Below are positions 1-4,994 of a DNA stretch of 5,439 bases, in pieces. Source of the DNA: Bryobacterales bacterium (lineage in GTDB: Bacteria; Acidobacteriota; Terriglobia; Bryobacterales; Bryobacteraceae). Position 1 is the first letter of the stretch. The number at the start of each line of letters is the position of its first letter. Where the stretch lies: assembly GCA_003164075.1 (NCBI GenBank), contig PLRZ01000580.1:4463-9901 (forward strand), given 5' to 3'. Under the pieces are notes generated by a model. The model saw only the letters and a program-made list of their open reading frames with translations, had not been told where the DNA came from and did not search any database. A program made the position numbers and the translations under genes.

Positions 1-606
1 CCCGCCGAAGCCGCGCCGGCGCTTCTCCGGCGACTCCTCGCGAACGCGCGCGAAAAAGTAGTGATCGTGCAGACCGGCTTCAGCACCAATCTCGCCGCTC
101 TGCTGGATTCTCCGGACGGCGTCGCGCTGGCGAAGGAGAAAGTTGCGCTGGTAGTCGCCATGGCGGGTAACTTCGCCGATGGCGCACCGGAATACAACGT
201 CAAAATCGACGTAGCTTCCGCCCGGGATGTCTTCGAGCGCTGGCCCACTCCGATCGTCTTCAGCGGCTTCGAAATCGGGCGCGACCTGCTGTACCCCGCC
301 GACAGCATCGAACACGATTTCTCGTACGCCCGTCCGCACCCCATCGCGGAATCCTATCGCGCTTATCATAAGATGCCCTATGATCGGCCCACATGGGATC
401 TTACGGCCGTCCTCCAGGCGGTGCGGCCGGCGCACGGCTACTTCGACCTGTCTGGCGCCGGCACCGTGCAGGTGGAATCGAACGGCGTCACACACTTTAC
501 TGCCGGCCAGGGCGACCGGAAGTATCTTCGTCCGGACCCGTCCAAGCGCAAGGAAATTCTCGAAGTTCTCGCGCTCCTGGCTAGCCAGCCGCCGGTTCGA
601 AGGTAG
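1..606 (+). CDS. Nucleoside hydrolase, C-terminal part (5'-truncated by window edge)
   Basis: The frame is open from base 1 to the TAG at 604-606, giving 201 residues with no start codon needed inside the window. Members of the inosine/uridine-preferring nucleoside hydrolase family cleave the N-glycosidic bond of ribonucleosides in salvage or catabolism. Visible family features are a TGFSTNLAALL segment near residue 25 (the family's 'G.LTNLA' strand and helix), a PEYN motif with Asn at about residue 66 (ribose-binding Asn of the 'PEfN' motif), and PTWDLTAVL with Asp at about residue 133, matching the late calcium-binding Asp. The His that precedes this Asp in well-studied enzymes is Trp here. 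The family is usually 310-350 residues, so roughly 120-150 N-terminal residues, including the DxDxxxDD calcium site, lie outside the window. No signal peptide can be judged. The next gene starts 25 nt downstream. The family call is from motif recognition and is fairly secure; the exact substrate is unknown. Confidence 0.82.
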   Translation, partial: PAEAAPALLRRLLANAREKVVIVQTGFSTNLAALLDSPDGVALAKEKVALVVAMAGNFADGAPEYNVKIDVASARDVFERWPTPIVFSGFEIGRDLLYPADSIEHDFSYARPHPIAESYRAYHKMPYDRPTWDLTAVLQAVRPAHGYFDLSGAGTVQVESNGVTHFTAGQGDRKYLRPDPSKRKEILEVLALLASQPPVRR

Positions 607-612
607 TACACT
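607..612 (+). promoter_or_regulatory. Possible -10 box (TACACT) before the toroid-protein gene
   Basis: TACACT lies directly after the stop codon of the nucleoside hydrolase gene, 19 nt before the ATG at 632. It matches TATAAT at four of six positions. No good -35 hexamer is visible at 16-18 bp. Transcription from here would give a leader of roughly a dozen bases containing the GAGGGG ribosome site. The gene could equally be read through from upstream. Confidence 0.25.
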
Positions 613-620
613 ATTGAAAC

Positions 621-626
621 GAGGGG
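621..626 (+). promoter_or_regulatory. Ribosome binding site GAGGGG for the toroid-protein gene
   Basis: GAGGGG is a purine-rich Shine-Dalgarno-like sequence five bases before the ATG at 632. It helps decide this start over the much longer upstream extension of the same frame, because the ATG is also followed directly by a signal peptide. Confidence 0.6.
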
Positions 627-631
627 CGCTC

Positions 632-1696
632 ATGAGAACGATTCTGCTGGCGATCTCTTTCGTCTGCGTTTTACAGGCTCAGACGAGTGTTACGAAATCA
701 TGGGACCGGAAGGCAGCGGCCGCCTATCTGGACGGTCGAATGAACTGGTGGGAAACATGGCCCGCGGCGGCGCGCGACCACGACACTTTCTGCGTCTCGT
801 GCCACACCACCCTGCCGTATGCCCTGGCGCGGCCCGCGCTACGTTCCGCTTTGGCCGAGCACGGTCCGTCGACTGGCGAACGCGCATTCATCGATAACAT
901 CTCCAAACGGGTCTCGCTATGGCAGGAGGTGCTGCCGTTCTATAGCGACGCCAAGAACGGCGTCCCGAAATCCGCCGAAGCGCGCGGTACGGAGGCGGTG
1001 CTGAATGCGCTGGTGCTGGCCCGCTACGAAGCGCCCGCGGCCAGAGACGCGCTCCGCAATATGTGGGCGCTGCAATTGAAGACCGGCGAAAAACGCGGCT
1101 CGTGGACCTGGTTGAATTTTCACAACGAGCCGTGGGAAGCGGACGATTCGGCGTTTTGGGGCGCATCGCTGGCTGGCTTGGCGGCCGGGTGGGCTCCGGA
1201 GGCAGACCGGAATAGCGCCGAGGTCCAAGAGAATCTGGCGTTGCTCGGCGAGTACCTGCAGCGGGAGCAGCAGAGCCAGTCGACGCTGAATCGCGCGGTG
1301 GCGCTTTGGGCGGCTGGCAGGTTGCCGCTGCTGCTGACGGCGGAGCAGCGGTCGGCCATTGTCGAAGAGATCGCCGGAAAGCAGCGTGAGGACGGTGGCT
1401 GGAGCGAGTCCTCGCTGGTAGTGAAAGAGTGGAAGCGCCGGGACGGCACGCCGCTGGACGCCGGGAGCGACGGTTACGGCACGGGGTTGATGGTGACGGC
1501 GCTGGAGCAATCGGGCAGCCCGTCGGCGAAGGCCGCGATCGCCAAAGGGGTAGCGTGGCTGGAGCGCCACCAGGACCAGTCGGGCGCGTGGCTGAGCACG
1601 TCCATGAACAAAGAACGCGATCCGGCGTCGGATGCCGGCCGCTTCATGAGCGATGCCGCCACGGCGTATTCCGTGCTGGCTCTCAGCGGAAGATAA
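632..1696 (+). CDS. Exported squalene-cyclase/prenyltransferase-type alpha/alpha-toroid protein with CxxCH motif
   Basis: 354 residues from the ATG at 632. The frame stays open upstream to 227, but that part overlaps the nucleoside hydrolase; the ATG at 632 has a Shine-Dalgarno-like site and begins a signal peptide (hydrophobic residues 4-14, likely cleavage after LQA at residue 16). The mature N-terminus has a Trp-rich stretch (residues 39-43) and then CVSCH at 54-58, a c-type heme attachment pattern, followed by TTLPYALARPALR. The rest is helical with repeats resembling the QW motifs of squalene-hopene cyclases and prenyltransferase alpha/alpha barrels: a GSW segment at about 147-160, QREDGGW at 251-257 and HQDQSGAW at 313-320. 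At 354 residues it is about half the length of a true squalene-hopene cyclase, and I see no DxDD catalytic motif. A terpene-cyclizing role is therefore doubtful. Possible roles are a heme-bearing or protein-binding periplasmic toroid. Fold assignment is fairly secure; function unknown. Confidence 0.75.
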   Translation: MRTILLAISFVCVLQAQTSVTKSWDRKAAAAYLDGRMNWWETWPAAARDHDTFCVSCHTTLPYALARPALRSALAEHGPSTGERAFIDNISKRVSLWQEVLPFYSDAKNGVPKSAEARGTEAVLNALVLARYEAPAARDALRNMWALQLKTGEKRGSWTWLNFHNEPWEADDSAFWGASLAGLAAGWAPEADRNSAEVQENLALLGEYLQREQQSQSTLNRAVALWAAGRLPLLLTAEQRSAIVEEIAGKQREDGGWSESSLVVKEWKRRDGTPLDAGSDGYGTGLMVTALEQSGSPSAKAAIAKGVAWLERHQDQSGAWLSTSMNKERDPASDAGRFMSDAATAYSVLALSGR

Positions 1697-1725
1697 CGCC
1701 GCTCGCGTCCGGGCCGCTTCGGCCT

Positions 1726-1731
1726 TATACT
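1726..1731 (+). promoter_or_regulatory. -10 box TATACT placed for a leaderless mRNA of the small membrane protein
   Basis: TATACT matches TATAAT at five of six positions and ends six bases before the ATG at 1738. A start site seven bases downstream would fall on the A of the ATG, giving a leaderless mRNA. No Shine-Dalgarno sequence precedes the ATG, which fits. No clear -35 is visible. A short GC hairpin (GGCCG, CTT loop, CGGCC at 1712-1724) lies just upstream. Confidence 0.5.
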
Positions 1732-1737
1732 GCAAGC

Positions 1738-1941
1738 ATGAGCCTCAAGACTGCCGCGTTCTTCGCACTGATCGGAATGATTTTGTTGACGGTCCTGGAT
1801 GCTGCCGGCTTCCTGCGCGACTTGACTGCTTTCCTGCGGGAGGCGGTGGCCGCGATGACTCTTCTAGCCGCGGCAATTCACGTGCTGGCCAGCCTTAGTC
1901 TAACCGTGTTTCTGTACGTGTTCTATCGAGCGCAAGCGTGA
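1738..1941 (+). CDS. Small two-helix membrane protein, 67 residues
   Basis: Starts at ATG 1738 and ends at TGA 1939-1941. Two hydrophobic segments are evident: residues about 5-23 (AAFFALIGMILLTVLDAAG) and about 38-62. They are joined by a short amphipathic linker with Arg27 and Arg34, and the C-terminus is short and basic (YRAQA). The predicted product is an inner-membrane hairpin protein. I see no catalytic or binding motif. From memory, similar 60-70-residue proteins starting MSLKTAA occur in acidobacterial genomes, but I cannot name a family. It is real rather than chance because the membrane pattern is coherent and a good -10 box is perfectly placed before the ATG. It lies 41 nt after the toroid-protein gene and 88 nt before the next gene. 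Function unknown. Confidence 0.68.
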   Translation: MSLKTAAFFALIGMILLTVLDAAGFLRDLTAFLREAVAAMTLLAAAIHVLASLSLTVFLYVFYRAQA

Positions 1942-1995
1942 TACGGCGTCCATAAAAGCGTGTTGGATGGTACCAGGGGCGAGACCCTCCCGGCA

Positions 1996-2012
1996 TTCCA
2001 GGCACTTCCAGG
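1996..2012 (+). repeat. Direct repeat TTCCAGG x2, 10-bp period, upstream of the 2030 gene
   Basis: TTCCAGG occurs at 1996-2002 and again at 2006-2012, so equivalent bases are ten apart, about one helical turn. The second copy ends two bases before the TATAAT box, and the pair occupies the position where a -35 element would be. It could be an activator site on a promoter with no good -35 hexamer. It could also be chance, since each unit is only seven bases. Confidence 0.3.
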
Positions 2013-2014
2013 TC

Positions 2015-2020
2015 TATAAT
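2015..2020 (+). promoter_or_regulatory. Consensus -10 box TATAAT before the duplicated-domain protein gene
   Basis: A perfect TATAAT ends nine bases before the ATG at 2030. Initiation about seven bases downstream would fall two or three bases before the ATG, so the mRNA would be nearly leaderless. There is no Shine-Dalgarno sequence. The box supports the start at 2030 rather than the in-frame ATG at 1967, which lies upstream of it. Confidence 0.6.
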
Positions 2021-2029
2021 GCCAGAGAT

Positions 2030-2881
2030 ATGAGAATTCCATGGAAAGCTGGCCTGGTTACAGCCGTTGCGCTGGCAGCGCTGCCTCAATTTGAATTGGC
2101 GGCGCAAGGCCGTCACCCCCGCTACATTCACGCGCGCGCCGATTTGCGCCGTTCCATTCTCCTGATGCGGATTCCCGACGAACCCAACGTGATGCGCGAC
2201 ATGCGGGAAGCCTCCGGCATGGTGGAACGCGCCATCCATGAACTGGACGTCGCGGCGATGTTCGACCGCCGGGACCTTGACGACAACCCTTCGGTGGACA
2301 CCCGCCTCGGCCGCGGCAGCCGCTTCCGCGAAATCCTGCGATTGCTCGGCAGCGCGCGCGCCGATATCGAAGGCGAGGAAGATAATCCGCGCGCCCGGGA
2401 ATGGCGGAACCGCGCCTTCGGCTACGTGGATGGAGCCATGGCCAGGGTCCGCCAGGGTGGCTACGATAGATTTACCGACCAAATGGCCCCTCCGCCTCCG
2501 GGACCCTCGATTCACCCCCGATACCTGAGCGCCATTTCCAATCTGCGCTACGCGCGGGCCTTGCTGTGGAGGCCGGATTTCCGCGACGTGATGCGCGACC
2601 AGCGCGCCGCGGTCGAGGAGATCGACCACGCCATTGGTGAAGCGAAACGCGCGGCCATCGATGACGGCAAGAACATCGACGACCATCCGCCGGTCGAGAC
2701 GCGTACGGGATGGGAGGGCCGCTTTCGGAAAGCCATGGAAGTGCTGGATGCCGCGATTGGCGACCTCTCTTTCGCCGAGGCAAATCGGGGCGCCATGCCC
2801 TGGCGGGATGCCGCCCGCGGCAATGCGGAGCGTGCCCGCGCCCTGGTGGCGAAAGCCATGCGCGATTCCTGGTGGCGGTAG
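2030..2881 (+). CDS. Exported helical protein with a tandemly duplicated domain, function unknown
   Basis: 283 residues from ATG 2030. An in-frame ATG at 1967 would add 21 residues without signal character and would lie before the -10 box. The chosen start gives a clean signal peptide (basic MRIPWK, hydrophobic 8-19, probable cleavage after LAA near residue 25). The mature protein is two copies of one domain. Each begins HPRY (residues 29-32 and 162-165) and carries a VMRDxR segment (54-59 and 187-192). Each then has a [LI]DD[NH]P[SP]V[DE]TR motif (83-92 and 216-225), followed by RFR and a helix with Leu/Ile spacing. The copies are offset by 133 residues and joined by a Pro-rich linker (APPPPGP, 153-159). 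It is rich in Arg, Asp and Ala, with no cysteine in the mature part and no enzyme motif. From memory, comparable exported proteins occur in Acidobacteria and some Proteobacteria without known function. A helical-bundle periplasmic protein is the most I can infer. Confidence 0.75.
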   Translation: MRIPWKAGLVTAVALAALPQFELAAQGRHPRYIHARADLRRSILLMRIPDEPNVMRDMREASGMVERAIHELDVAAMFDRRDLDDNPSVDTRLGRGSRFREILRLLGSARADIEGEEDNPRAREWRNRAFGYVDGAMARVRQGGYDRFTDQMAPPPPGPSIHPRYLSAISNLRYARALLWRPDFRDVMRDQRAAVEEIDHAIGEAKRAAIDDGKNIDDHPPVETRTGWEGRFRKAMEVLDAAIGDLSFAEANRGAMPWRDAARGNAERARALVAKAMRDSWWR

Positions 2882-2947
2882 CCGGCCGGCGCGGGATCTT
2901 ACATTCCTGGTAACGTAACCCCGATCCCGCGCATCTCCCTACTCGAA

Positions 2948-4123
2948 GTGTCGATCGAAAATAAGCTTACGAGGAGACGGCTGCTCTCGGCCCTCTCTCT
3001 GATCCCCGCCGCGCGCCTGCTTTCCGGCCAGGAGAGCCCGCCTGCCGCACAAACGCCACAGTACTCGGCAGACGTCAAGCTGGTGAACCTGTTTGCCACC
3101 GTTCGGGACAAGTCCGGGAAGATCGTGAAAGATCTGACCAAGGACAACTTTACGCTGGACGAAGAGGGGCATCCGCAAACCATCAAATTCTTTGAAGCGG
3201 AGAGCAGTCTTCCGCTTTCCCTGGGCCTGCTGGTGGACACCAGCGGCAGCCAGGGCCGGGTGCTGGGCGACGAGCGGAGCGCCGGAATCAAGTTTTTCGA
3301 CCAGATTCTGCGAGCGGATCGCGATCAGGCTTTTGTCATCCATTTCGACTACGAAATCGAACTGCTGCAGGATTTCACCCCGTCGCGCGAGAAGCTGGAC
3401 AAGGCGCTGGACCTGTTGGAAGTGGCCCGGCCGCAGCAACAACAGCAGACGCAGCAACAGGGGGGCGGGAATCCGCAGGGTGGCGGGTATCCGCAAGGCG
3501 GTGGGTATCCCGGCGGTGGCCGGCGCTATCCACAAGGCGGCGGATATCCGCAAGGCGGCGGGTATCCATCGGGAGGACGCAGCGGCCGTGGCGGGACCAA
3601 GCTATACGACGCTATTCTGCTGGCTTCCGACGACATGATGAGCAAACAGAAGGGCCGCAAGGCGCTGGTCCTGCTGACCGACGGCGTGGATACCGGCAGC
3701 AAGGTCACGTTGTACGAAGGGATCCGCGCGGCGCAAAAGGCCGATACGCTGGTCTACTCGGTGCTCTTTGCCGACCCCAACGCTTACGGCAGCCCCGGCT
3801 ATGGCAGCCCCGGGATGGGCCGCCGGGGCCGGATGCCCATGCCGCCGCCGGGCGGCGGGGGGCAGGAAGTGCCGGACGGCAAGAAAGTACTCAAACAGAT
3901 CGCCCTGGAAACCGGCGGACGCTTCTTTGAAGTGGGGCGGTTTCACTTTCCGCTGGACAAGGTTTTCGCGGACATCGAAGAGGAACTCCGCACCCAATAC
4001 AACATCGGCTATACGTCCGATCAACCCGGCGAGGCGGGCGCCTACCGGCACATCCATCTTACTGCGACGGCCAAGAAGAAAGATCTGGTGGTGCAGACCC
4101 GCGCCGGATATTACGCACGTTAG
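2948..4123 (+). CDS. VWFA-related protein of the acidobacterial type, Tat-type signal
   Basis: 391 residues from GTG 2948, the only usable start after the previous gene's stop in this frame. The N-terminus has a Tat-like motif (TRRRLLS at 8-14) and a hydrophobic stretch. Residues about 40-82 form the beta domain usual in this family (VKLVNLFATVRDKSGKIV, then LTKDNFTLDEEG). The von Willebrand factor A domain follows, with a complete metal-ion adhesion site: DTSGS at 97-101, Thr217 in GGTKLYDAI, and Asp245 in LLTDGVDTG. The C-terminus has the family's LRTQYNIGYTS segment (347-357). These features match the VWFA-related acidobacterial family (TIGR03436), whose members are exported and of unknown role, probably in metal-dependent protein binding. 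A Gln/Gly/Pro-rich insert (162-216) and a second Gly/Pro/Met-rich loop (281-305) interrupt the domain. No clear Shine-Dalgarno site precedes the GTG. Family call is strong; function is inferred. Confidence 0.92.
   Translation: MSIENKLTRRRLLSALSLIPAARLLSGQESPPAAQTPQYSADVKLVNLFATVRDKSGKIVKDLTKDNFTLDEEGHPQTIKFFEAESSLPLSLGLLVDTSGSQGRVLGDERSAGIKFFDQILRADRDQAFVIHFDYEIELLQDFTPSREKLDKALDLLEVARPQQQQQTQQQGGGNPQGGGYPQGGGYPGGGRRYPQGGGYPQGGGYPSGGRSGRGGTKLYDAILLASDDMMSKQKGRKALVLLTDGVDTGSKVTLYEGIRAAQKADTLVYSVLFADPNAYGSPGYGSPGMGRRGRMPMPPPGGGGQEVPDGKKVLKQIALETGGRFFEVGRFHFPLDKVFADIEEELRTQYNIGYTSDQPGEAGAYRHIHLTATAKKKDLVVQTRAGYYAR
3434..3460 (+). repeat. CAG/CAA run encoding a glutamine tract in the VWFA domain
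   Basis: Nine codons, eight of them CAG or CAA and one ACG, encode QQQQQTQQQ at residues 163-171. The tract sits at the start of the low-complexity insert in the VWFA protein. Mixed CAG and CAA codons suggest it is old or selected at the protein level rather than a fresh slippage run. Confidence 0.8.
3470..3580 (+). repeat. In-frame 18-bp tandem repeat (YPQGGG units) inside the VWFA gene
   Basis: Six units start at 3470, 3488, 3506, 3527, 3545 and 3563. They encode NPQGGG, YPQGGG, YPGGGRR, YPQGGG, YPQGGG and YPSGGR. Five are 18 bp and one is 21 bp, so all keep the frame. The third and last are the most diverged. Units differ at wobble positions (CCG/CCA, GGC/GGT). The stretch encodes a flexible Gly/Pro/Gln linker inside the VWFA domain. 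Repeats of this kind can gain or lose units between strains. Confidence 0.88.
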
Positions 4124-4134
4124 CCGCAAAGTGA

Positions 4135-4140
4135 TAGAGT
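4135..4140 (+). promoter_or_regulatory. -10-like box TAGAGT placed for a leaderless mRNA of the 4147 gene
   Basis: TAGAGT matches TATAAT at four of six positions and ends six bases before the GTG at 4147, the same spacing as the box before the 1738 gene. The first three bases are also an in-frame stop (TAG) for the downstream gene, so its start cannot lie upstream. No Shine-Dalgarno site is present. This is the weakest of the three such boxes. Confidence 0.35.
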
Positions 4141-4146
4141 GGACCC

Positions 4147-4710
4147 GTGGAAGCTGAACCAACCCTGGTTGCGGCCTGCGCCGAATGCGTCGAGACGACG
4201 GTGCCGGCGCTGCCCGGCGCTGCACTGGCGTCATCTGTCATCAGGCGGTTTCGCTCCGCCGACGGCCGGCTGCGCGTGGATTTCGAAAGCTTTTCCATTA
4301 TCACCGACCCCGCCACCGGGGAGCGGATTGTGCTGAACCACCTGGCGCTGGAGGCTCGCATCCTGGCGGCTGAAGTCCCCACTCCGCCGCAGTTGTCTGT
4401 GCCGGGCATTCCCGGGCTGCCGACTGCTCCCGGCCTTCCTCCGGAACCGAACGTGATCGCGCTCGGCAAGGCTGTTGTCGACGGTCTGGAGTTGGAAGGC
4501 GTGCGCCACGTCTTCGCTGCCATCGACGCGATATTGCCGCCTCCTATTACGAGTTGGGAAACGTGGGTCAGCACCAAGCTGCAAATGCCCGTATTCACGC
4601 GGACGATAGGCAGTTTCGGCGTGCGCACCTGCATTTGTAAGTGCACGCCGGTGGAACCTCCCGCGTCGGCATTTCAGATTCCCGAAGGTTACTCGGTAAT
4701 TCGCGGGTAG
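4147..4710 (+). CDS. Pro-rich, Cys-containing protein of an acidobacterial family, function unknown
   Basis: 187 residues. A stop at 4135-4137 in the same frame forces the start to GTG 4147 or later. There is no signal peptide or membrane segment, so the protein is probably cytoplasmic unless exported by another route. Layout: a short N-terminal part with CAEC (11-14); a segment SVIRRFRSADGRLRVDFES then IITDPATGERIVLNHL (30-66) that reads like the 'arginine-rich strand, then DPxTG' core of a secreted acidobacterial family; a Pro-rich linker (78-101, with PGIPGLP); and a C-terminal part with WETWVSTKLQMPVF (137-150), TCICKC (161-166) and FQIPEGYSVI (176-185). From memory the Pro/Met-rich linker and the C-terminal 'CxCK ... 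F.IP.GY' pattern recur in Solibacter-like genomes. The CxxC and CxCxC pairs could bind metal or form disulfides. It starts 23 nt after the VWFA gene and ends 14 nt before the next gene. Function unknown. Confidence 0.72.
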   Translation: MEAEPTLVAACAECVETTVPALPGAALASSVIRRFRSADGRLRVDFESFSIITDPATGERIVLNHLALEARILAAEVPTPPQLSVPGIPGLPTAPGLPPEPNVIALGKAVVDGLELEGVRHVFAAIDAILPPPITSWETWVSTKLQMPVFTRTIGSFGVRTCICKCTPVEPPASAFQIPEGYSVIRG

Positions 4711-4715
4711 GGCAC

Positions 4716-4720
4716 GGGGA
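4716..4720 (+). promoter_or_regulatory. Ribosome binding site GGGGA for the 4725 gene
   Basis: GGGGA, extended by AG to GGGGAAG, ends two to four bases before the ATG at 4725. It lies in the 14-nt gap after the upstream gene and favours ATG 4725 over the in-frame ATG at 4641, which would overlap the previous gene by 70 bases. Confidence 0.45.
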
Positions 4721-4724
4721 AGAT

Positions 4725-4994
4725 ATGGCTGCGACCAAACCGAACATCGAACGCAATGGCGATGTCCATCCATATACTTCCGCGAATGGACACATGTTTA
4801 CTTATCTCGATCAGACCGGCACGTTAGGCATCCGGCTGCTTGAAGAGGAAGTAGAAGCCTTTCTAAGAAAACACAAGACCGCTCTGTTCGAGTCATACGG
4901 CGTAGTCAAGAAGGGCTGGGTAACGGCGCCCGGCGCACTGCTGAAGAAGACCGGGCAGTTAAGTAAGTACCCGGAAATCAACCCCGGCCGATAA
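4725..4994 (+). CDS. Short TfoX/YjbR-like domain protein, apparently trimmed at both ends
   Basis: 89 residues from ATG 4725 to TAA 4992-4994. Core segments [18 protein letters not shown] (residues 21-38), [20 protein letters not shown] (40-59) and [12 protein letters not shown] (about 70-81) resemble a small bacterial family related to TfoX N-terminal/YjbR folds. From memory its members are 110-125 residues. They have an extra N-terminal helix before the 'ATxPxIERxG' segment and a C-terminal 'SYxYVxxLKPKP' tail. Here the protein begins at [12 protein letters not shown] and stops soon after the LSKY segment, so both ends look missing. GC over 4741-4920 is 90/180 (50%), against 63% in lines sampled from both neighbouring genes, which suggests a different origin. 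Its last 17 bases overlap the 3' end of the opposing reductase gene. It may be a functional short version or a decaying remnant. Biochemical role of the family is unknown to me. Confidence 0.6.
   Translation: MAATKPNIERNGDVHPYTSANGHMFTYLDQTGTLGIRLLEEEVEAFLRKHKTALFESYGVVKKGWVTAPGALLKKTGQLSKYPEINPGR

Noticed and set aside
227..631. Upstream extension of the toroid-protein frame (would add 135 residues)
   Set aside because: It overlaps the nucleoside hydrolase in another frame, its translation is Arg/Ser/Pro-rich with no domain, and the ATG at 632 has a ribosome site and a signal peptide.
1712..1724. GC hairpin (5-bp stem, 3-base loop) as an intrinsic terminator for the toroid-protein gene
   Set aside because: The stem is short and no T-run follows; the bases after it form the TATACT box instead.
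917..1735. Long minus-strand open frame (about 272 residues) opposite the toroid-protein gene
   Set aside because: The product is Arg/Gln/Leu-rich with no recognisable motif, and it mirrors a clear plus-strand gene; such frames are common in GC-rich DNA.
1975..1988. AGGG/CCCT inverted repeat after the small membrane protein gene
   Set aside because: Only four base pairs and no T-run.
1967..2029. Earlier in-frame ATG (1967) for the duplicated-domain protein
   Set aside because: It lies upstream of the TATAAT box and adds 21 residues that would bury the signal peptide.
1895..2686. Long minus-strand open frame (about 263 residues) opposite the duplicated-domain protein
   Set aside because: Val/Ala/Gly/His-rich composition typical of an antisense frame. 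The plus-strand gene has a signal peptide, a consensus -10 box and an internal domain repeat.
2881..2890. Perfect palindrome GCCGGCCGGC just after the 2030 gene
   Set aside because: Short and made only of G and C in GC-rich DNA, with no T-run, so neither a terminator nor an operator can be supported.
3470..3580. CRISPR-like array
   Set aside because: The units are contiguous 18-21 bp coding repeats without spacers, in frame with the VWFA protein.
2939..4234. Minus-strand open frames opposite the VWFA gene (2939-3553 and 3602-4234)
   Set aside because: The plus-strand VWFA protein has a full set of family motifs across the same bases, and the antisense products have none.
4231..4773. Minus-strand open frames opposite the 4147 gene
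   Set aside because: Low-complexity Arg/Gly/Ser-rich products with no motif. The plus-strand protein has recognisable family segments at both ends.
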